From positions 12,822,418-12,886,417 of the forward strand of contig JBBCBC010000026.1 in the NCBI GenBank assembly GCA_037126765.1: DNA of 64,000 nt, given 5' to 3'. This document shows positions 56,458 through 64,000 of this stretch, piece after piece. A program made the position numbers and the translations under genes. The notes under the pieces are model-generated. The model made no database searches, was not told the DNA's origin, and worked only from the letters and a program-made list of their open reading frames with translations. Within the stretch, counting starts at the first letter, position 1; every line of letters starts with the position of its first letter. Origin of the DNA: Stenogyne calaminthoides (taxonomy: Eukaryota; Streptophyta; Magnoliopsida; Lamiales; Lamiaceae).

Positions 56458-58309
56458 TATTAGGATTATATAATATAAAATATAAGTTAGCATTTCAGGA
56501 TAACAGTAAAACATTTACTAAAATTAGTACCTATAAAAAGAAAAATATAAGTTAGTACAATAATTAGTAAATATTTCTACGACCCTCTATTTAAACAAAA
56601 AATAGAAAAGGAGGATACAAGAAAGATATTCAAAATATGTAAATTATTGCATATTGGTGTAGTTGGAAGCACATAAAGTGCAAGGTTGAAGCTTATGTGG
56701 TTGCATTACAATAATTAGACTCAAAATACACATACATAATATCACATGTTTTTTTTGTTTAAAGATTTGAAAGGATGAAATGTAATTTTAGGTTTTCATA
56801 TATAGATGGAAAATGATGAATTAATATATGATAATGGTGATGCAGTTTATTGCGGCATGTAAAAAGCCTCCGGTATACTGTATCATTACAGAGTACATGT
56901 CACAAGGGACTCTTCGGATGTATTTGAACAAGAAAGAGCCGTACTCGCTGTCTGTGGAGACGATTCTGAGATTAGGGCTGGACATTTCGCGTGGAATGGA
57001 ATATCTTCATTCGCAGGGTGTGATTCACAGAGACCTCAAGTCCAACAACTTGCTTTTAAACGACGAGATGCGCGTTAAGGTTGCGGATTTCGGGACGTCT
57101 TGTTTGGAAACGCAGTGTAGGGAGACGAAAGGCAACATGGGCACCTACCGTTGGATGGCCCCCGAGATGATCAAGGACAAACCCTGCACTCGAAAAGTCG
57201 ATGTTTATAGCTTCGGGATTGTTCTCTGGGAACTCACTACTGCTCTTCTTCCGTTTCAAGGGATGACTCCCGTGCAAGCTGCCTTTGCAGTCGCTGCAAA
57301 GGTATATATTAATATTGGAATTAAATCAAAATACTCCCATCACTCTGCACCTTTATTGAATTAGTCTTTTAATTATCAACTTTCTCAATTTAATCTCACA
57401 TGTATTCATATTGATCCATTTTAGTCCCAAACTGCGGAGGTCCCTCAAAATTGCCCAAAACGACGTCGTTTTGGGTGTGTGTCCTACACGCGTCCCCAAT
57501 TTTGACCGGAACATGTATGACACGTGTCCAAAACAACGTCGTTTTGGACAATTTTGAGCGACCTCTGACGGTTTGAGACTAAATTGAATCAATATGAATA
57601 CATGTGGGATTAAATTAGAAAAGTTGATAATTACGGCACCATTTAAATAAAGGTGGAAAGTATTGTGATGATTTTGGTTTAAATTTCGTGGTCCTACTAA
57701 GTTACGCGTTTTGATCTTGGTCCTGTAACTTTACAAAATCATCCTGCCACCTACTAGTTTCCTGCAATAGCAGGTGACAGGACTTAAAAAGTCGAATTTT
57801 TTAAAATTATGTTACGAATTTTGATCTTGATCCTGTAATTTTACAAAATTCGATATTTTAGTACTGACACCTGCTATTATAGATAACTAGCAGGTGACAG
57901 GACGAAAATTTGAATTTTATAAAGTTAAAGGACCAAGATCAAAACGCGTTAGTTAGTAAGACCACGATCAAAATGAGAGAGAATTACAGGAAAAAAAAAT
58001 CAATATTCCCTTATTTTATGGATTGAAGTGATGATTGGTTAAATTTAAATTTAAATTTATTATTAATTGCAGAACGAGCGACCGCCTTTACCTGCGAGCT
58101 GCCAACCAGCAATTGCGCACCTGATAAAGCGATGCTGGTCGGCGAACCCGTCGAAGCGGCCTGACTTTAGTGAAATCGTTTGCGCACTAGAAAAGTACGA
58201 CGAGTGTGTAAAGGAGGGACTCCCTTTAAATCTTCACACGGGCCTCGTTACCCGTAACGCAATTATCCAACGCTTAAAAGGATGCGTCTCCATATCTGTA
58301 CATGCTTAA
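49960..58309 (+). CDS. HT1: HT1-type protein kinase (HIGH LEAF TEMPERATURE 1)
   Basis: Three exons: 49960-50391, 56846-57301 and 58073-58309. All introns are GT-AG and phase 0, giving 374 residues. The N-terminus MGGSCF could be acylated. The kinase domain has the glycine loop GNKFASGAHSRIYRG (84-98), catalytic Lys in VAVK (108), HRDLKSNN (205-212), DFG (225-227) and MAPEM (248-252). The C-terminal KYDECVKEGLPLN is close to Arabidopsis HT1, a Raf-like (MAPKKK C-group) kinase of about 390 residues that represses CO2-induced stomatal closure in guard cells together with MPK4/MPK12. No catalytic residue is missing and no frame break is seen. Intron 1 (6454 bp) carries a hAT transposon and a MITE, and intron 2 carries two MITEs. 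Expression could be affected, but the splice sites are intact. Confidence 0.93.
50724..50948. mobile_element. MITE in HT1 intron 1
   Basis: Closely related to the broken MITE at 59654-59844. Shared blocks are AATCTCACAATCT, ACCCTCCAT, CTTTTGAAAAGT and CAAAACRCCAAAAA. The ends are CTCCC-like. Confidence 0.6.
52328..54541 (-). pseudogene. hAT transposase, frame-broken
   Basis: The start at 54541 (MESHQSNKGKGKASS) leads to a BED-type zinc-finger region: VWDIFARHFKK, then, after a frameshift in an A-run near 54250, VHCNYCEKIYSFVKGGGYGT and HLKKIHP. The core has a TGA at about 53781 and continues with CTWIDDSWTLNKRL. Another shift leads to FSIGFDNASANTTTIEDL, HVRCMCHILNLCVQDGL and STRWNSTYKLL. 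The hAT dimerisation domain closes it: ELDHYLSS, FNILKWWSRM, YPILSMLARES and ASPASTVAVEQAFSLGG. Normal length for the family (about 680-700 residues) but not translatable as one protein. Confidence 0.9.
54550..54735. repeat. Degenerate TATAGTGTAGTGTAATA repeats in the hAT leader
   Basis: About ten variants of ATATAGTGTAGTATAATAT in the region upstream of the transposase start. Confidence 0.7.
55225..55985. other. HT1 intron 1, AT-rich, nothing recognised
   Basis: Includes a poly-C run of about 15 at 55402-55417. No ORF or element supported. Confidence 0.5.
55990..56175. mobile_element. Foldback MITE in HT1 intron 1
   Basis: Shares TTTTAGAAYCRTGCRACT, AATATGAAAAA and a palindromic plan with the element at 20695-20895. 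The arms around 56047 and 56150 are inverse copies. Confidence 0.5.
56255..56288. repeat. (AT)n microsatellite
   Basis: Uninterrupted AT run of about 17 units within HT1 intron 1. Confidence 0.9.
56419..56454. repeat. (AT)n microsatellite
   Basis: Second AT run, about 18 units, 130 bases downstream of the first. Confidence 0.9.
57317..57685. mobile_element. Foldback MITE in HT1 intron 2
   Basis: Same family as 49135-49483. AAATTGCCCAAAACGACGTC and GACGTCGTTTT-type inverse blocks lie near the centre. The ends share TCATCAC and CACCTTTATT motifs. Confidence 0.75.
57692..57962. mobile_element. Second MITE in HT1 intron 2
   Basis: Terminal inverted repeats: CTAAGTTACGCGTTTTGATC at the left and GATCAAAACGCGTTAGTTAG at the right. 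The interior contains two copies of AGCAGGTGACAGGAC. No target duplication assigned. Confidence 0.75.
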
Positions 58310-58559
58310 TTATATATATGATCACCTCCATCTACACTTACGCTATATATATGTAGCTTAATTATTCACTCCATGCATACTCATGCTCATGCACAAATCA
58401 ATTCTTGTTAACCAACTTTTTCTTATCTTAACTTCATCCAAGTTTAATTAATTATTGCGGAGTAAAATTAGAGGCCTTCTTGTACAGTGTTATACGGCTG
58501 TTTGATAGCTACCCAACAAGTCATTTGCGGTTGTAAAATATATAGCATTATGTTTTATT
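58310..58559 (+). other. 3' flank of HT1
   Basis: AT-rich sequence after the stop codon, presumably the 3' untranslated region. No canonical polyadenylation site could be assigned with confidence. Confidence 0.4.
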
Positions 58560-58567
58560 GGATATAG

Positions 58568-59346
58568 CAGTGTTTTCATAACCGAACCGGTGATCGAACC
58601 GGATAGACCATCGGTCAGCTGTTCAACCGGTCGGACCGGTTCAACCGGCGATTCAACCGTTAAAATAATATCTCCCCAATTTTTTCAATATTCTTTATAT
58701 TTAATTAAAAAATAAAATAAATATAATATATATATAGACACATGTTACGGATCAAAATATATTGAAAGTAGATGAGCTATCCAGCTGCAAACCAGCTGTA
58801 AACCACTGGAGTCTAGGGCCTGTAGGTTTGACCAACAATTTGTTTAAACCCATTTTCACTCCAATCTCCCAAACAAATCACCCACTCTTCTTTCTCTCTC
58901 TCTCACCACAATCTTCCCAAAAGAAAAAGCACGTGTCCTGTATATCGCCGGCAAAAGAAGAAAATGGCCTCTCCAGAGAGCGCCACCACCCCCTCCCAAA
59001 AACCTCCAATCCGCAAGTGGAAATCGCCTGCAATTTCAAGCCGAACCTGGAGCAGCCCGCGTGCCACAACCTCCATGAGTCAGTATCCGGTCACCACCTC
59101 TTCGACGGTGACGGCATGATCCACGCCGTTTCACTCACCGGTGAAGATGAAACCCCAAAATCCTAATCGCTATTAATTTCTTTTTTTTTTAAAAAAAAAA
59201 AATCGGTTGAACCGGTTTTGACCGATTTTGACCGGGTTTGACCGGTTCAACCGATAAAACAGTTTTTAGGGGGTTATCGGACGGTTTTTGGGGCGGTTCG
59301 GTTTTACCCGATCGAATCAAACGGTCCGCTCGATTCGACATCACTG
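58568..59346. mobile_element. Non-autonomous hAT element with captured gene fragment, TSD GGATATAG
   Basis: The 8-bp GGATATAG flanks it (58560-58567 and 59347-59354). The ends are CAGTGTTTTC and GACATCACTG. Both subterminal regions are rich in AACCGGTTCAACCGG-like motifs. The interior has no transposase but includes NCED-like coding sequence. Confidence 0.88.
59001..59145 (+). pseudogene. Captured NCED/CCD (9-cis-epoxycarotenoid dioxygenase-like) fragment
   Basis: The reading NPQVEIACNFKPNLEQPACH resembles the conserved N-terminal 'DPSVQIAGNFAPVxExP' segment of NCEDs. It runs directly into HESVSGHHLFDGDGMIHAVS, the NCED-type GHH(L/F)FDGDGM(I/V)HAV segment. In the family about 20 residues separate the two; here they are missing, so the copy is internally deleted. 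It lies in a 134-codon open frame (58762-59166) inside the hAT element. Not a functional enzyme. Confidence 0.75.
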
Positions 59347-59390
59347 GGATATAGGATAGAAAGGAAAAAGTTACGGTTGAAAAATATATA

Positions 59391-59530
59391 CTCCCTCCGT
59401 CTCAAGATGACTTAGAATAAGGTTGTTGTAAGTGTATTAATATTATATTTATTTCCATTTTGGGAGCGTTCAAGTAATATTGGGACGTCCAAATAAGGCA
59501 AGTGTTCAAGTCATGTTGGGACGGAGGGAG
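59391..59530. mobile_element. Stowaway-type MITE (140 bp), TA target
   Basis: CTCCCTCCGTCTCAAGATGA at the left and its inverse (TCATGTTGGGACGGAGGGAG) at the right, flanked by TA on both sides (59389-59390 and 59531-59532). Confidence 0.92.
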
Positions 59531-59548
59531 TACTATAATAAGGTAAAT

Positions 59549-59653
59549 CGTATACTTCCTCTGTCCCATTTTGATTTTCTTTCTAGAGAAATTTTGTTGT
59601 CCCAAAATAATAATTATTTTACACTAATCTAAATGTAAGAATATTTAAATGTC
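59549..59653. mobile_element. Partial Stowaway-like MITE
   Basis: Starts TACTTCCTCTGTCCCATTTTG; no matching right terminus. Confidence 0.4.
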
Positions 59654-59844
59654 ATATACTACCTCCGTCCCCCATCATTTTGCACATTTTTTATTTTGGT
59701 CCGTCCCCACCATTTTGCACACCCAAAAAATGGCAAAGAATCTCACAATCTCCACCCTCCATCCCTTTTGAAAAGTCACAAAACACCAAAAAATAACTTT
59801 TTTCTTAAAATGTGTGCACAAGTAGGGATACAAAATGATGGAGA
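59654..59844. mobile_element. MITE broken by the CACTA insertion
   Basis: Starts CTACCTCCGTCCCCCATCAT and reaches ATACAAAATGATGGAGA, where the inverted right end would begin. The CACTA element interrupts it at 59845. Confidence 0.65.
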
Positions 59845-59859
59845 CACTACAAAAAAATT

Positions 59860-60850
59860 GCTTTTCTGTGGCGAAAATATTTGTCACTACAACCAAACTT
59901 TTCGTCACTAAAGACTTGTTGTGACAAAAAAAATTGTCACAAGCATCGTCACCAAAAGCCTGTCACAAAAGGTTTCTGGTGACGGCAAAAAAATATCGTC
60001 ACAATAGCTAGTGACGAAATCTATTTGTCACGAAAGATAATACTGTCGTGACAAATATATCGTCACTATATCTCTATATTTTCATCACCAAAACGTATTT
60101 TTCGTAACAACAACCTTGCATTTTTGTTGTTTCACGTGACAAAACATAGTTGTCACCATAGATAATGTTATCGTGACAAAATTATCATCACTATAACTTT
60201 ATATTTTCGTCACCAAAATTATTTTTTGTCACAACATCTTTACATTTTTGTTGTTTCAAGTGACAAAACTATTTGTCGTTATAGGTAATGTTGTCGTGAC
60301 AAACTTATCATCACCATAGACTTATATTTTTGTCACCAAAATTATTTTTTGTCACAATATTCTTAATTTTTTGTTGTTTCAAGTGACAAAATCTATTTGT
60401 CACTTTATACAATGTTGTCGTGACAAACTTATCGTCACTATAACTCAATATTTTCGTCACCAAATTTTTTTTTGTCACAACATCATTACATTTTTTATAT
60501 TTCACGTGGCAAAACATATTTGTCACCATATATATTTTTTTCGTGATGAAATTATAGTCACTATAACCTTTTATTTTTATCACAATATCAATATATTTTT
60601 TTTGTTTTACGTGACAACATTTTCGTCACTTAAGATAATATCATTGTGACAAAGATATTGTCATTATCATCACAAAAATATATTTTCGTCAAAAGAATTA
60701 TTTGTTTTGGTTGTTTGTTGTGACAACTTTAAGAAGTATTTATGACGAAATTTTCATCACATGAGTTTGTCATATTTACTTGTGACAAATACATTGTCAC
60801 CAAAGCACCCTTCTTGTAACGAAAACTGTGTCACCCTAAGCTATTAGTCA
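59860..60850. repeat. CACTA subterminal repeat region
   Basis: Dozens of TCGTCAC/GTGACGA and TTGTCAC/GTGACAA motifs in both orientations, also arranged in longer units of about 115-120 bases beginning GTGACAAA. Confidence 0.88.
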
Positions 60851-61578
60851 ACAAAAAAAGTACAATTTTATCATTACAAACTCATCGTACAAAAATATAA
60901 TATATACAACTCACCAAAGACACATAAGTCTAAAACTTAAATATTGATATCCTCATAAAACACAATTGTAACGAAAATAGTGTAACAGTCAAAATATCAT
61001 AAAAAAACAAGGGTATTTGAACTCATAAAAAAATTGTAATGAAAATAGTTTAACAGTCAAAATATCATAAAACTACAAAAGTATTTGAACTAAGATAATA
61101 ATTCGAGTACTTCCCAAGATGTCCAAAGCTCTTGACCAAAATTGAGAAGCCATCTTCTCTCCATATGAATCTTTTATAAAGAAAAGGTCCATTCTGCATA
61201 ACAAAGAACATTTGTAAAGTATTGGTTATACAATAAAAATAATAAAAAATTTAATAAAAAAAAAACCAAAAAAACCAACCAAATCACATGGTCACCGAAA
61301 AAAACACTAAAGATATTTATATTGCACATATCATAACTCACAATACTAAAGATATCTCACCATATATACTGCCTCAAAAATTTCTCTGTATGAAACACAT
61401 ATACATCTAGTGTATCATACCATATTTACAAGATTGATTCTCTAACACCATTTTAAAAATTTGGCATGTATAGATGAAGTTTTTCTACAGGCAACTCCTA
61501 ATATTTACACTTTGAATAGTGTTATAATGTTGCAAAAGTGAATTAAAGAATTTAAAAAATAGAAAAGGAATATTGTTC
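60851..61578. other. CACTA 3' non-coding region
   Basis: AT-rich; no ORF or further repeat recognised. Confidence 0.5.
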
Positions 61579-64000
61579 TTACCAAGAAAGATTGGATGTA
61601 CGACCCTGCATCTTCAACATATCTTGTTGCATCTTTTGAAATTGTGACATCAGAACATCAAGCTTGTCCTCATTACTCTTGTTCTTCTCCTTCTGCTCTT
61701 CTAATTGCTCTGAGAGGGTGTTAATTTCTCCTTGTGCATTCTCCAGTGCAGTTTGAGTTTCATCAAGTTTTGATCGAGTTTCATCAAGTGTAGCTTGTGT
61801 TTCACTCAACTTGTCACTCAGTTGAGAACCTTGTTGGGTACTTGATAAAGAGTTAGATCCTCGAGGTACCTCTACCCCATATCCCATTCCTTTCTGATAT
61901 CCAGAATGACGTCCAAGAGCTGTCTCGAGTATTTGATCCTCTGTCATAGAAGCTTCTCCTTCTTCTGGTGCCGCTTCCTCCAATTCTGTCATTTTATTCT
62001 GCAATTTAATGTTTAAATAATTAATAATTATTAATGAAAAAAATATTATTTTAACTAGTTCTTTTTCTTACATAAGCTTGCTGAGCACTTGAATTCACGA
62101 AGTTGCCAAACTTGTCGACACGAGTACTTTTGAAAAGTTCAATCTTGCTCTTATTAGTCTGTATTGAACATACACGTCAGACCTTTGATATTCACAAAAA
62201 AATTAAAAAAATAAGTCAGACATTAGAGCAAAATGTCAAATTCACATAATCAATAGAAAGATTATTCTGTAGTGTTAACTTTGACCCCACCAGGTTAGAT
62301 GTGTGTGTCAAATCACCACAGCGCAATGCACACTATAAGAATAATTACACTCATTTGTCTTATTAGTCCACAGGGCATGCATCAAAAGAGTGATGACATA
62401 ATAAACCTATCAATTTATTCTTTTGTATAATAAGAATATTTTATTTACATCCCACATCTACAAATATTCGTGCAAAATCGCCAAGTTTTCAGTATACTGA
62501 TGATCGAATGCATAAATTCATCGACTCTTGAGTCTTAATCATCCCAATTCAGAAATTCAATTCTATATTTCCAAAATAACATCATTTTTTTTGGCAATAA
62601 TACCAAAGATCTTAATTACAACTGATATTAATTTCCGCAATTAAAATTTCGAATCATAGGAAAGAACAAGAGTATCGTTCGGGAAATACGAAACGGGGAA
62701 CTATTAGGCAATTAATCGATATTAAAAGTTAGTAAGTTGATCAAAATTTTAAAAGTCCATGACCAGAAGTATTAGGCAATATTAGAAGTTATCCATTTAA
62801 TTGAGGCAAAAGTATATGATATTAAAAGTCCACGACTTAATACTAGAAGTTATCATTTAATTGCCTAATATTAGAAGTTATCCATATACTGCATATCCTT
62901 TACCCTCTAATATTAGAAGTTATTCATTTCACTCCAAGACTAGAAGTTATCCTCGAATTTAAATTAAAAGTCCAGGACCAGAAGTATTGTTTCCCGGACT
63001 AATAGGTAATATTAAAAGTTATCCTCTAGCCCCTACAAATACTGCATATCATATACCATAAACCTATATATATCATCAGAAATGAGTAACTTAGTATTAT
63101 TTTTCTATATTTCTTATAATTTTACTTATAAAAAGAGTTATCAACAATGACAGATTAAATTTCTTCTCTATTACTCGAATATCATTTCTATAGTTTCATA
63201 GAATTATTGAAGAAAATAACATGATGTCTTAAAAAGAGAAACTCAGAATTAATAAATTTTTCTCACTAATTACGACAAACATATTATCATAAAAAGTTGG
63301 AGAAAAAAAATACTACTAATTGAAAGACTCACCATTTTCTTGTACTTGCTAACATAGCTTGTCTTTCCGGCGGTGTGGTTTAATGGTATTTTTTCTCTGT
63401 TAATCTTATTAGTTGATGACTTCTTCTGCATGAAGAAAAAAAAATTAAATCTTGATAACTATAATATTAATTAAATTTGAAAACTATTAAATAGTTAGAA
63501 GAACCTGAAAAGCATCACTCTCGAGCCAATTGCACACAGCCAACCATTTATCTATTTTAACCTCTGGTCGTGGACTTTCTTCTCTTGGATCAAGCTCTTT
63601 CTTCACAAGATTATCGTAACATTCTTTCAATGTGTTACGCCAGTTTCTGTAACTAGTTCGTAGCTTGCCTTCTATGATCCTTTTCACACGTTCACTACTG
63701 AGATCTTCAATATCAAACCATGTCTGCCAAATCAATCAACAAAGTAGGGCACACATGTCATCGGTAGCTTTTTCAGACTTTTGGAGGTGCAATTGGTTCA
63801 TCTGTACAAGGACCTTAGTTAGCAAATTCACATTCCAACAATCTATTAAAATTTCTCACGGCGATATAGCCTCAAATATTTACTTACATGTTCCTTAAAC
63901 CACCTAGGGAATTCATCAATTTGCCAAGGATCATATGGCTCATCATCACCAATTTGATCCAAACTAATACCTTTTACTGTAGCTTTGTTGATCCTACAAG
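61579..64000 (-). CDS. CACTA transposase-region gene, C-terminal exons (Transposase_24-like), partial
   Basis: Exons fit GT-AG sites: 64000-63888 (partial), 63723-63505, 63425-63333, 62158-62072 and 61998-61579 (stop). Translated in order they give DDEPYDPWQIDEFPRWFKEH, TWFDIEDLSSERVKRIIEGK, KINREKIPLNHTAGKTSYVS, IELFKSTRVDKFGNFVNSSA and EDQILETALGRHSGYQKGMG. The second to fifth match the plant Ptta/En/Spm transposase family (PF03004) in order. The last exon ends in a Gln/Glu-rich coiled coil. The first resembles the end of the upstream transposase ORF. No stop breaks the exons seen, so the gene may be intact. The joint between the first two exons is the least certain. Confidence 0.75.

Larger units (their letters stand above)
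59845..64000 (-). mobile_element. CACTA (En/Spm) transposon, one end, continues past window
   Basis: The terminus CACTACAAAAAAATTGC at 59845 is the classic CACTA inverted repeat. It is followed by nearly 1 kb of subterminal GTGACGAAA/TTTCGTCAC repeats. Transposase-region exons on the minus strand fill 61579 to the window edge. The opposite end and TSD are outside. Confidence 0.92.

Noticed and set aside
50101..58309. HT1 as a pseudogene because of the large first intron
   Set aside because: All three exons are open, the junctions are GT-AG in phase 0, and all kinase motifs are present. The transposon is confined to the intron.
59860..60850. CRISPR-like array of short repeats
   Set aside because: The motifs occur in both orientations with no uniform spacers, which is the subterminal structure of a CACTA element in a plant genome.

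Overview
The window is nuclear DNA of a flowering plant, most likely a eudicot. Two genes of land-plant type, several GT-AG introns, a plant SINE, MITEs and Ty1/copia, Ty3/gypsy, hAT, Mutator-like and CACTA elements all point that way. The species cannot be named from what is visible. Most of the sequence is nested, decayed transposable elements; only two host genes look intact.

Layout. (1) 1-6263: a Ty3/gypsy element of Tat type on the minus strand, cut by the window edge. It has lost its reverse transcriptase, and its gag is split by a 1.9-kb solo LTR with a 5-bp target duplication. (2) 7437-8110: a Ty3 integrase remnant. (3) 8452-8970: an AT-rich inverted-repeat element. (4) 9255-17345: a very long inverted repeat whose two arms originally met at a loop of about 23 nt. 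A decayed LTR element (10438-14473, TSD AATTT) now sits in the left arm next to the loop, and Mutator-like elements occupy the same site in both arms. (5) 18426-20411: an intact single-exon gene for a chloroplast-type PPR-SMR protein (SVR7/ATP4-like). (6) 20412-25284: non-coding sequence with a foldback MITE and a gag-like scrap. (7) 25285-32738: a plus-strand copia element split by a Ty3 chromovirus whose terminal LTRs are in opposite orientation. The chromovirus itself carries a copia remnant and a tRNA-derived SINE. (8) 32740-47735: an LTR-like fragment, then a minus-strand copia element split by a 10-kb Tat-type Ty3 element (TSD ACGTC). The Tat element has a 93-bp tandem repeat and an antisense coiled-coil ORF downstream of pol. 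(9) 49960-58309: an intact three-exon protein kinase gene, recognisably HT1 (HIGH LEAF TEMPERATURE 1). Its 6.4-kb first intron holds a complete hAT transposon (51675-55216, TSD GGTATCAC) and its second intron holds two MITEs. (10) 58568-59346: a non-autonomous hAT element carrying a piece of a carotenoid-cleavage (NCED-like) gene. (11) 59391-64000: a Stowaway MITE, a broken MITE, and the end of a CACTA element with its transposase C-terminal exons.

How the parts relate. The two host genes are unrelated in function: chloroplast RNA metabolism or ATP synthase expression, and stomatal CO2 signalling. No operon-like or co-regulated group is visible. The most unusual structures are the long palindrome, the inverted-LTR chromovirus, the antisense ORF of the Tat element and the hAT-captured NCED fragment. 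I saw no CRISPR array, rRNA gene or organellar insertion.
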